Positions 21,401 through 31,547 of a stretch of 64,000 bases of DNA are shown piece after piece. Source of the DNA: Homalodisca vitripennis (lineage: Eukaryota; Arthropoda; Insecta; Hemiptera; Cicadellidae); assembly GCF_021130785.1 (NCBI RefSeq), contig NC_060215.1:119312501-119376500 (forward strand), in the 5' to 3' direction. Position 1 is the stretch's first letter, and each line of letters opens with the position of its first letter. A program made the translations under genes and the position numbers. The notes below the pieces were generated by a model that saw only the letters and a program-made list of their open reading frames with translations, searched no databases and was not told where the DNA came from.

Positions 21401-23134
21401 TTCGGAACATACAATCAAGCACCACAACAACTGAATACATTCTGTTCTTTAAAGCGTATTTAAGCATATTCAAAATTCAAACAAGCTTAAAATTATTTAT
21501 TTATGAATATTTAATCAGATGATTCCACAAAATAAACAACCCGATAATTTAAATTAGATATATGGATAATTATTGAGATAAAATTAACAAGTTACATGAG
21601 ACAATTAAAATTCAATTATTATAGTAAATAATATTTCTTGTGCAATGCATATTTATACTCTTTGTAATTAATTTGTTTTATATCATAAGATTTGTATCAA
21701 ATTTTTGTTAATATTTATTCATTCATATATACAAAAATTATTTAGATTTTATTTAAAAAATTTAAAAATTATAATCTACTTTTTCATTTATCACATTCGA
21801 TCATAAACTGGGGATGATTTGTATACATTTTAAGATATAAGTCGATAAAAATTAAAATATGAATTATTAAAGGATATAAATATAAAAGTTAATACTTGAA
21901 CAACGGAAGTAACTAGGGAACGATCATTTACGCCATCCTACCATCAGATATTTATCTTGTTTGTTAAAGTACACCCAGAGTAGATAGACAGGGTATTTTG
22001 CCTTACATTCTCATCCAGTTGACAATTAGCTTCCAATAAATGAAATTGCTCCAGTGTAATCATGTGTTATAATAACTTATAATATTAGCTCAAATTCAAC
22101 AATACATCTTAAACTATATTAACATAATTATAAATCCTTTAAGTCATAATTATTAAAAAAATCTTAGTCCATAGTTCTTTATTGCAGTCAATAGATGTCC
22201 TGATATTAAACTGAGAAGCAGCAGCAAATCAAATATCTCAAAATTTTTGCCATCACATTTATGTATGCTAATAATGTAACTAAATACATATGTATGAGTA
22301 AGTTACCTGTCAATAAGAAAACAATGAACAACTCTTCTGCTGTATGAAAGGCCAGATAACAAAAAGCAAGTTACAAATATATTCATGTAACCATTATCAA
22401 ATAATGAACCTTATTAAGTGGATATTTTTCTGCACAGTATTTTATTATAGAACAAAAGTTTTGTTACGAATAATAGTCATAATTACTGTCAAGTTACAGT
22501 TACTTTAATTTATTATTATTTTAAGCCAATATAACCAATTAATAATAGGCTTCTACAGGATAATCTAACATTAATAAAAACACCAAGGGGCCCAAGTGAA
22601 TAAAAACAACCTATATAACAACCTGATTGGAGCGAGGGCTGGCTTCCAATCAGACTCTTATTAAATTAAGCAAGCTTAATGTTTTAGTAAGAACATTGAA
22701 ACCTAGCATAAGTTTAAAATGGGAATCCAACAAAACATTTTCTTTAAATTTATAATTTAAAAATATCAAAGTAATAATAAACAAATATTGAAGTAGCTGT
22801 AAACAATTAATCAATCGTTTCTAATTAGATAAAACGTGGATGCTTTAAAAAATGTTGGACTTGCTTTTAACTTATTGGAGTGTATTTTAGGAGATGGAAA
22901 TATGATCATGTCAGAAATCTTGTTTCACCAGTATTTCTGTCAGGAATATTGTGATGGAAATAATAGTCCTATGCTCAACAAAATAGATCAATTATGTTTA
23001 AAATATGTATAGATATCAAAGGTATAAGGATTTTACTTTTTATAAGTAGACTAACTAGACATATGTCATTTGTTTCGTAATTTATTTCATATCAAGAAGT
23101 TTCATAAAGAGTAAAACATTTAACAATTATGAAT
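18406..23134. other. 4.7 kb AT-rich intergenic sequence
   Basis: No gene could be supported. Short frames at 19,120-19,383 (-) and 20,801-21,028 (+) are AT-rich and show no recognisable domain. AGGGTTAAAT is duplicated at about 18,445 and 18,470. A small perfect hairpin (CTGATTGGA...TCCAATCAG) lies at 22,623-22,652. The segment 20.8-21.35 kb has a slightly different texture and ends in ACACCCCTGTATGTTT, which may be a decayed mobile element end. Confidence 0.5.
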
Positions 23135-23335
23135 AGTTAGATGAATTTTTGGTTTATCTCCAGTTCATCTTCCTGTTATTACAGCGTTTGGTATCTGACA
23201 CTGTCTCAGACTCGACTCCTGGAATTTGGAGCAACCGTGTCAGATACCAGACTCGACAATAAAATGAAGGTGAACTGAAGGAAAACTCAAAATTCAATTA
23301 AATCAACCCTTTCAACCATATATAAGTTATGTGTA
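23135..23335. repeat. Palindromic MITE, compact copy
   Basis: A near-perfect palindrome of about 190 bp. Left arm: TCTCCAGTTCATCTTCCTG, then GGTATCTGACACTGTCTCAG. Right arm: GTGTCAGATACCAGACTCG, then GAAGGTGAACTGAAGG. The centre is ACTCCTGGAATTTGGAG. The outer end reads TTAAATCAACCCTTTCAACC. It is the reverse-complement counterpart of the copy at 40,345-40,545 and forms one end of the inverted duplication described in the findings. In single-stranded form it would fold into one long hairpin. Confidence 0.8.
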
Positions 23336-23739
23336 GAAGGTTATTGTTATTGATTAGAGTTATATTTATAAGGAAGTTAGTAATAATCATAAGTTCACAT
23401 ACCGAACAAATATCAATTTTAGTATTTAAGCCATTTTATTTCCATAAAAGATAAAACACACACGCAAATATTTCAAGTTAATACTACTCGATGTGAGGAA
23501 TGTTTTATTTCTTAGCTGAATTCATTACTGTTTACAAGCTTACTACTCTACTACTTACTGTTATAAAAATTACAAATTTAATGCATACTTCGTATGTATC
23601 ATGTACCACAAGAATACATATCCTCTCAGTTAAATACGACTTTTATACTTGATTACAAGGCTATGATAAGAATACTATAAATATGAAGAGTTATTTACAC
23701 ACAACCTGGTATTGCATTGAGATTCATTCATTTGAAAAA
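23336..23739. repeat. Segment between two MITEs, duplicated in inverse at 39.93-40.34 kb
   Basis: About 400 bp that is not part of the palindromes but recurs as its reverse complement at 39,930-40,345. Shared strings include CCATAAAAGATAAAA, AAATATTTCAAGTTAAT, CTCGATGTGAGGAATG, GTTTACA and CTGTTATAAAAATTACAAAT. The two copies differ by many substitutions and small indels. No coding frame spans it. Confidence 0.75.
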
Positions 23740-23960
23740 CTTGTGAATGGTGAGTTTACCTCTAGTTCACCTTCCGCTTGGTGCAGCATCCGAAATCTAA
23801 CTCTGTTTCAGGCGTATTAATCAGTCTTGAACAGTAGATTACGTACATCCAGGTAAGCAAAGAACTCCAGACAGTTTCTTCGTCGTGTAAGATACCGCAT
23901 AAATAATAGGATCAGTGCAATGTTGCAAGTTGATGTCAGGCAAATACGTTTTTTATTTTA
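23740..23960. repeat. Palindromic MITE, partial copy
   Basis: The left arm is clear: GAGTTTACCTCTAGTTCACC, TTCCGCTTGGTGCAGCATCC, then TAACTCTGTTTCAGGC. Beyond 23,830 only scattered matches remain (for example TTTCTTCGTCGTGTAAG near 23,875). It matches the reverse complement of 39,780-39,925 closely. Confidence 0.7.
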
Positions 23961-24767
23961 TATATGTGTGTGTTTGTGACTGTGTGTGTGTGAATTAAAT
24001 TACATTACGAAATCTTATAAGAAAATGTGCGCATTGAAGACGAATGTCAACAGCTCAAACAAAACAAACATGCAAGAAATGAAACAAGATATGTTTGTTC
24101 TGAACTGTTTTCATGCATAAGGGATTTTCAGAGAGAAGTCACAATTGAAATATTGTACTTTGGAATGGAATGTTCGTCATAACTTCAAACTTTGTAAAAC
24201 ACAATCTCTTGTTCATTCTTGATCTATTATAGTTTCTCTTTATTCCCATTGCTTTTAAAGTTATGAAAGCAATGATTGACTACAATTAAGTGGAAAACAT
24301 TATAATTTACATATTTAATCATTCTATTCCACAAAGACATTCTTTCATAGATTTAACTGTGTTTCACCATTATTACATCAGAAAGATTATTCTTTGTTGA
24401 CATTTTATTATTGACGATAGATTACTTGACAACATAATAGTATTTTGAACTGTTACTATCGTTACATATTACAAACTCAGAACACTACGTTTCAAGGGTT
24501 TGAAATCTATGCTCTTTTTCAATGCTAGAAACTCTTAAGACCTAAGGTTATGAAAGCTCCAAATAATATATGATGATTAACTTACCGAATACTTACTTAA
24601 TATCTTATGAAATAATACTTTAGTTTATATTCTAAACCACTACTGTTTTTCATAAGGGAATTTTTATAAAGGAAGAGTTAAAGCATCCAACAGAAATGGA
24701 ATAGTATATTCAGGAAATAAGTCTTCTTATTTTTCCTAGTCTGTTTCTCTATGCCATACTTTATTAG
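23961..24767. other. AT-rich intergenic sequence
   Basis: Nothing recognised apart from a short TGTGTG stretch near 23,965-23,990. Confidence 0.5.
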
Positions 24768-24826
24768 ATATATATATCTAATAAAGTAACAGCAAAACCA
24801 TGGTATTTATATGTTTGTTTATATAT

Positions 24827-25499
<673 letters not shown>

Positions 25500-25880
25500 A
25501 GGGGCGGTCTTACTTTCGAGGCCGTACGGGTAGTGGCGACCCCGAGGTACCCTAGCTAATGCTCCAGATCCCTTCTCTTCTTGTTCTGGAGGCCTATGGC
25601 TGGCACACTTTTCTATGTGTCAGCCTATCTCTCTTCTTCACTCTCTTCTATCTGAGGTAAACTTCCTCAACCCTTCGATTTAGTTTTCCTTTCATTTCTC
25701 CCACTAGGGGCCAAGCCACGGTGGAACAGCGTAGGCCAGGGCTGAATGGCTGGTGGCAAACCAGTCTTTACTATGCGGACTCTGGACACCGGCGACCCTC
25801 CAGTTTAAAAGCAGCTTACCCAGGCATGCGGGGCTCTGTCTGGGTCGACCTTCCATTCCCTAGCTACTCGTGGGAACAAC
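25500..25880 (+). promoter_or_regulatory. 5' UTR / probable internal promoter of the LOA-type element
   Basis: This GC-rich leader begins near GGGGCGGTCTTACTTTCGAG and has no continuous frame linked to ORF1. In this class of element the leader carries the internal promoter. A 67-codon frame at 25,721-25,924 overlaps the ORF1 start in another frame and is probably not translated. No specific promoter element was identified. Confidence 0.45.
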
Positions 25881-27051
25881 ATGAAGAAAAACAGAAACAA
25901 AAACCAAAACCAACCAACCCTTGAAACAGTTCCTGAAGCTGTTTCTAACCTACCTCTTCCTGCTGAGGTAGCTCCTGAAGCTACCTCGCACATACCATCA
26001 CCTGGCAACACAACTCAAGAGGTTGTTATGCCAACATCCCTACCTTCTCCTCAACAAAGTGCCTTAGGAACACAGGAGGTTCCATTGCACACTGAAGCTC
26101 CCATACATGGCAAGGCTTTATCTGAGGAAGGTAGTACAAGCGCTGAGGAAGTAAAATCCCTTCAAGATATAGAAGATCAACTCCTCAACAGCCCAAGCAC
26201 TCCCATGTCTACAGGTACGCTGGATGATGCCACAGAGCAACTCGGCAACCTCAGAATGAAGAGGCCTAATCTCACCACTGCTCAAAGAAAAGAAGCACTA
26301 AAGGCTAAACTTCTTGAAAAGGGTGAAGCTTTTGACCCTTCCAAGTGGAGGAGGGGAAAAAAGAAGAAAAAGAATCCAGAACGGCAGGAGGTCTCAACTC
26401 CGGGCCCAACTGCGGGTACCAAGGCGGGGGAGGGGTCGGCCAAACGCCCCAGAGGCACCTTGGTCACTCCACCCTCCACGCCTTGAGGGGCCCGCAAAGA
26501 AGGCTAGGAGGGAAACCCAAAAGCCCGAAGCCCACGATCCCGAGGCCTCTGGTAGCACACCCAAGGCTACCTACAGAGAGGTCGCAGCGATCAAAATGGC
26601 CATAGCCCTCGAAGGCTACCCGGAGGCGAAGCTTAGTGCAGAGCAAGGAGAAGCCATCGAGGACGCAATTATGGAAGAAATCCAACCCCTGGAGGATGGT
26701 TCCGTTCCATCGTTTGCGGGCACCTACCTAGAGAAAGGTGTTTTAATTGCTTCCTGCATCAACGAGCACACCAAACGTTGGCTGGAAGAAGTTATTCAAA
26801 GAATAAAACCTCTGGGAGATGACATCTCTCTGAGAGTGGGTCTGCGTAAGGACATCTTGAGGTCCACTAGGGTGTTTTTCAGAGCTCACCCGAAGCTTCT
26901 GAAGAAGACACCTGAAAAGGTACTTGAAATGTTCAAAAAGCAGAATCCCAACCTAAATGTAAACGAGTGGAAAATCCTTCCATCCAAGCCAGATCCGAAA
27001 GGTTACGGATTCGTCTGTTTCCTGGACGAGGTCTGCTACAAGGCTGTGTAG
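25881..27051 (+). pseudogene. LOA-type ORF1 protein (DUF4780-like), one frameshift
   Basis: The start was taken at the ATG of MKKNRNKNQNQ. The N-terminal 150 residues are acidic, Ser/Thr/Pro-rich and disordered, followed by a basic stretch (KWRRGKKKKKN). The frame then ends at 26,486, while the C-terminal domain lies in the frame of 26,314-27,051, so one frameshift occurs in the low-complexity G-rich region of about 26,340-26,486. The C-terminal domain has EVAAIKMAIALEGYPEAKL, SFAGTYLEKGVLIASCINEH, KRWLEEVIQRIKPLGDD and NVNEWKILPSKPDPKGYGFV. It resembles the DUF4780 domain, common in insect retrotransposon ORF1 proteins and presumably RNA-binding. No CCHC knuckles are seen. Confidence 0.75.
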
Positions 27052-27118
27052 GCTTCCAACTGTAGAGCCAACCTAGGACTCTGGCAGGTCTCAATTGTCT
27101 CCTCGACAGTCAAGGACA

Positions 27119-30100
27119 ATGCCACGAGTTGGGCATCAACCTCCAGCACAGTAGGGCTGCCTCGGCAGCCTTCTGCCAGTTCTTCCTCCAGGAGGGATTT
27201 GATCTGGCATTGATTCAAGAACCATGGCTTCACCAAGGGAGAGTGGCGGGCCTAAATCAAACCAAAGGTAAGTTAATTTACTGTACCTCTCTAAGGAATG
27301 TCAGGACCTGCATCCTGTTGAAGAGAGGCTTGGATTTTCTAACCCTCAACGAATTCTGCTCCAGAGATCTCACTGTGGGCACACTGACCTGGAAGAATGG
27401 AGGCATAGTGCAGAGCACAATTGTAGGCTCCGTATACTTGCCATATGATGCCAGGGAACTCCCTCCATCAAGAGACCTAGAGCTCCTGGTGGAAGAAGCA
27501 CAAGCCAGACGTCAACAACTTCTTCTAGGTTGTGACGCCAACGCCCATCACTCTGCTGGATGGGGCAGCACCAACACTAACCCCAGAGGTGAGGCACTTT
27601 TACAATTTCTTCTAAGTAGGGACCTATTTATATGTAATAAAGGTAACCGCCCTACGTTCGCAACACGAATTAGACAAGAAGTTATTGATATAACAATCTG
27701 CACACAAGGTATACTTGGAATGGTTGATAAGTGGCACGTAAGCGAAGAGGCCTCATTATCGGATCACAGGTATATCCGCTTCAACTTGCAAGATGAGGCT
27801 GCAGAGGTCCTCTATCGCAATCCCAGGAGGACTGACTGGTTGGGATATAAGTCTGACCTTCAGTCACAGTTGGGATCGGTAGGCGGAAGGGTGCGATGCT
27901 TCACAGACATAGATCAGATAGCTTCTGACCTGCAGAATGCTATAATCAATAGCTTCCACGACAATTGTCCATTGCGACGGGGGAAGAGTCGAACCAATAC
28001 TAAGTGGTGGACTGCGGACCTCGCTCGCAAAAGGGCTAATGTCAGGAAGCTGTACAATCAATGCAAAAGGAGCCGTATCTGGGAGTCCTATCATAGAGCT
28101 CTAACAGAATACAGCCTAGCAATTAAAAAGGCAAAACAAAGTTCCTGGAGGCAGTTTACACAGAAGGTAAATGAGTTAAGCGCGGCAGCTAGACTGCAAC
28201 GTTTACTAGCCTCAGGTCCAACCGGTCACTTGGGATCATTAAGGTCCCAGGGAGATCAACACACTTCCGGGTCTAGTGATAGCCTCAAACTTCTCCTTGA
28301 GACTCACTTCCCTGATTGTATCTTTGAGAATGACGACACTGGAACGTCTGGTAACCATGAGGCAGGCTCACGGCCAAGAGCTTATCGTGGTGGCTGGGCC
28401 ATTGCCAGAAGGATTGTCACTCTCTCTAAAACCAAATGGGCAATTTCTAAATTTGCCCCTTTCAAATCTGCAGGAGGGGATGGAATCTTTCCGGCCCTGC
28501 TTCAACAAGGGCCGGAGAATCTCCTTACCCTTCTATGTGAACTATTCAGGGCGAGCCTAGCTTATGGGTACATACCACAAGTCTGGCGTCTCAACAGGGT
28601 GGTCTTCATCCCTAAAAAAGGGAGAGCGGACTATTCTGTCCCTAAATCTTTTCGTCCCATCAGTTTATCTTCGTTTCTACTGAAAACATTAGAAAGACTG
28701 GTGGAGAGGCACCTGAGAAAGGGAGTTCTCTCAAACACTCCCCTTCATCGCAACCAACATGCATACCAGCAAGGCAAATCCTGTGAATCAGCACTGCACC
28801 AACTAGTCAGTAGGATTGAGGATAGCCTGTGCGCCAAGGAATTGGCATTGTGCACCTTCATAGACATTGAAGGAGCTTTTGACAATGCTAAATTCACTGC
28901 GATGGTAAGTGGAGCACAGCGACGTGGCCTCGAGCCAGCTCTGTGCCGGTGGCTTAGGGCCATGCTGTGCTCCAGACGGATCAGGGCCGATCTCAATGAA
29001 GAATCGCTTGTGATCGCACCTACAAGGGGGATGTCCTCAAGGAGGCATCCTGTCACCTCTACTGTGGAATCTAGTAGTAGATGGTCTACTTGAGGACCTT
29101 ACTAACAATGGAATCTATGTCCAAGGATATGCAGACGACATAGTCCTTATGGTACAGGGAAAATATACAAATGTTGTTGTTGATATCATGAATACCAACC
29201 TTCAACATGTACACAACTGGTGTCAGGGAGAGGGACTGAAAGTAAATCCCTCTAAGACAGTAGTTGTACGATTCACTAGGAAAAAGAACCTAGAGTCTCT
29301 TTCTAGGCTGAAACTCGCATCCACACAGCTTGAGTGGTCAAAGACAGTTAAATATTTAGGACTGACTCTAGACCATAAGCTTACGTGGAATGATCATCTT
29401 AACAATATCCTGCACAAAGCAAAGTGGGCGCTCATAACGTCCAGGAGACTTGCAGGAATCTCATGGGGCGTAAAACCCCATATAGCACTATGGCTTTACA
29501 AAGCAGTTGTAAGGCCTCAAATCACTTATGGTTCATTAGTCTGGTGGACAAAGGTGAATCAGGTAACTGCCAAAGCCAAGCTTGAAAGCTTACAAAGGCT
29601 TGGCACAATCTTTGCAACCGGAGCATTCAGGAGCAGTCCCTCAGCGACCCTCGAGGTGGCTTTAGGACTTCTACCTCTTGATGTCCATATAAAAGCTGAA
29701 GCGCGTAAGTCAGCTTATCGGCTGATGGTTGCTGGCTTGTGGAGGAATGGCGCGTCTAACGCGAGCCATGGCGCCATCACTGAAGCTGTAAACCCAAGCG
29801 CTATTCTCGAAATGGTCTCCGACATAATGAGAACGGAGTTCGTATTCAATAAGCCATTCTCTGTTGACTTCTACTCCAGAGATGAGTGGAAATTGCAAGA
29901 TAACATCCCAACAATAAGAAAGAGCTTTGTCTGGTACACGGATGGCTCGCTTATTAAGGGAAGAACTGGATATGGAGTGTTTAGTCAATCCCCTAGAACT
30001 GCCCTTTGCGGCAGTTTGGGTCGGAACTGCTCCATATTTCAAGCCGAAATCTATGGTATCCTAGCCTGTGCCGACCTAGGCTTCACCAGAGGGTACCAGG

Positions 30101-30765
30101 GAATGAACATCTGTATAATGTCAGACAGTCAGGCAGCTCTTAAAGCTCTTGACTCCAACAGCATTTCATCCAGGCTTGTGTGGGAGTGCTTTAACACTCT
30201 CTGCAAGCTTGGATCACGCAACTTTGTGCGTCTTGGTTGGGTACCGGGCCACACAGGCATAGGTGGCAACGAATACGCCGACAGGCTTGCCAAAAGCGGA
30301 GCAAGCATGCCATACACCGGTCCAGAACCGAGTTGTGGTATAAGCAAGTCAGCCGCTTACCAAAGTATAAACAAATGGTCCAGGAAGACACACCGCTTGC
30401 GGTGGCAGAGTCACCAAGGACAAGCACTCGGCAAAAGACTGCTCACTGATTCTAGCTCCGGCTTCACTAGATGGCTGATGGGGCTGGGCAGGGATCGGGT
30501 TAAGCAAGTGATTGCCTTGATCACTGGACACGGCCACTTCAGGAAACACCTAAACACTCTAGGTTTACGAAATGAGGACTCGGAGTGTAGACTCTGCAAT
30601 AAGTCTGAAGAGACTGCAAAACACATAATACTGGACTGTGAGAGACTGGGAGCAAGGAGAAGGGCTCTTTTCGGTGATAAACAACCAGGCGACGAACCAG
30701 ATGCTAGTATCGGGGAAAAGCTTCTTAGCCTAATTAAGGGCACAAAGATAGGCTTACCCCTCTAA
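27119..30765 (+). pseudogene. LOA-type ORF2: endonuclease-RT-RNase H polyprotein, two 1-base shifts
   Basis: Endonuclease: INLQHSRAAS, IQEPWL (catalytic Glu), CDANAHH, IDITICT and SLSDHRYIRF. RT: VVFIPKKGRADYSVPKSFRP, IDIEGAFDNA, the CPQGGILSPLLWNL block and YADD at 29,128-29,139. RNase H: WYTDGSLIKG (about 29,932), FQAEIYGILA, MSDSQAALKAL and WVPGHTGIGGNEYADRLAK. The C-terminus has a zinc knuckle, CRLCNKSEETAKHIILDC (about 30,586-30,640). The frame changes once in the G-run 29,026-29,030, exactly before the PQG block. The frame starting at the ATG at 27,119 joins the endonuclease frame if one G is removed from the GGG at 27,131-27,133. Otherwise no in-frame ATG precedes the domain. All catalytic motifs are intact. 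Confidence 0.88.
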
Positions 30766-30850
30766 CATCAAAGGGGCACACAATAAGCTCAGGTTGACGT
30801 GTGAGGATCTGTGAATCCACCCCAATACCCTAAAGCAAAAAAAAAAAAAC
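30766..30850 (+). other. 3' UTR and poly(A) tail of the LOA-type element
   Basis: A short 3' UTR (about 70 bp) ends in CCCCAATACCCTAAAGC followed by an A-run at about 30,837-30,850, the expected end of a target-primed insertion. Confidence 0.75.
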
Positions 30851-31547
30851 ATATATTTCCATATCTGTCGAGAAAGAACTGGCTAATCATCAGTTTCCAA
30901 TGTAAGTTTCCAAAGTATTATAGAAAATATAAAGAATAAAGAATTTATTTCTCTTTTTTACATCACAATATATACAATATACATATAGTTGACAATTTTT
31001 TATATATGTATAGTAGACAGTTTTACATATTTATGTCTTGCCAGGACTGACTTCAAAGCTATAAGTTTATCTACAATATTTTAAATACAAAAACATGTCA
31101 AGCACAATGAAAAAGTTTACAAGGTTTTTTAACTTAAACAAATTTACTCGTAAGAATACATAAAAGTAAATAATCTAAGTACAAGAATGAAACTAAAAAA
31201 TATACTGAGATAACAAAAACATAAAGATAATTATCAACTACATCTTACTTTTTATATATAGAGAAATATAGGGCCTCCAAGGCTAGCCTGTTCGGAGGTT
31301 CCAGCATAAAAACAATAAATAAACAAATAGTTATCAGCGAACAAAAATCACACAAAAAATAAACCAAATTCTCGCTAAGGAAAAGAAATATATATTTACA
31401 TAAAACTATTCAAAACAAGATATTTAAATCTGTATAACCTGATTTAAATTTGAATTTACATCTACTTAGAACTAATGTGTTTGTCAAAATGATTAAGAGG
31501 ATAATAATGAAAATTTATATAAAAACCCAAAGTGATAATAATAAAAG

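Larger units (their letters stand above)
25500..30850 (+). mobile_element. LOA/I-type non-LTR retrotransposon, near complete
   Basis: A 5.35-kb element with a GC-rich 5' UTR (25,500-25,880), ORF1 (25,881-27,051), ORF2 (27,119-30,765) and a poly(A) tail at about 30,837-30,850. ORF2 carries APE endonuclease, RT, RNase H and a C-terminal zinc knuckle. That order places it in the I superfamily. The DUF4780-like ORF1 and the ORF2 C-terminal region suggest the LOA group, which is inferred from memory of the families. It is much GC-richer than its surroundings and only lightly damaged, so it is young. No convincing target-site duplication was found around it. Confidence 0.88.

Noticed and set aside
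29710..30743. Minus-strand frames of 66-110 codons across the LOA element
   Set aside because: Shadows of the long plus-strand RT/RNase H frame.
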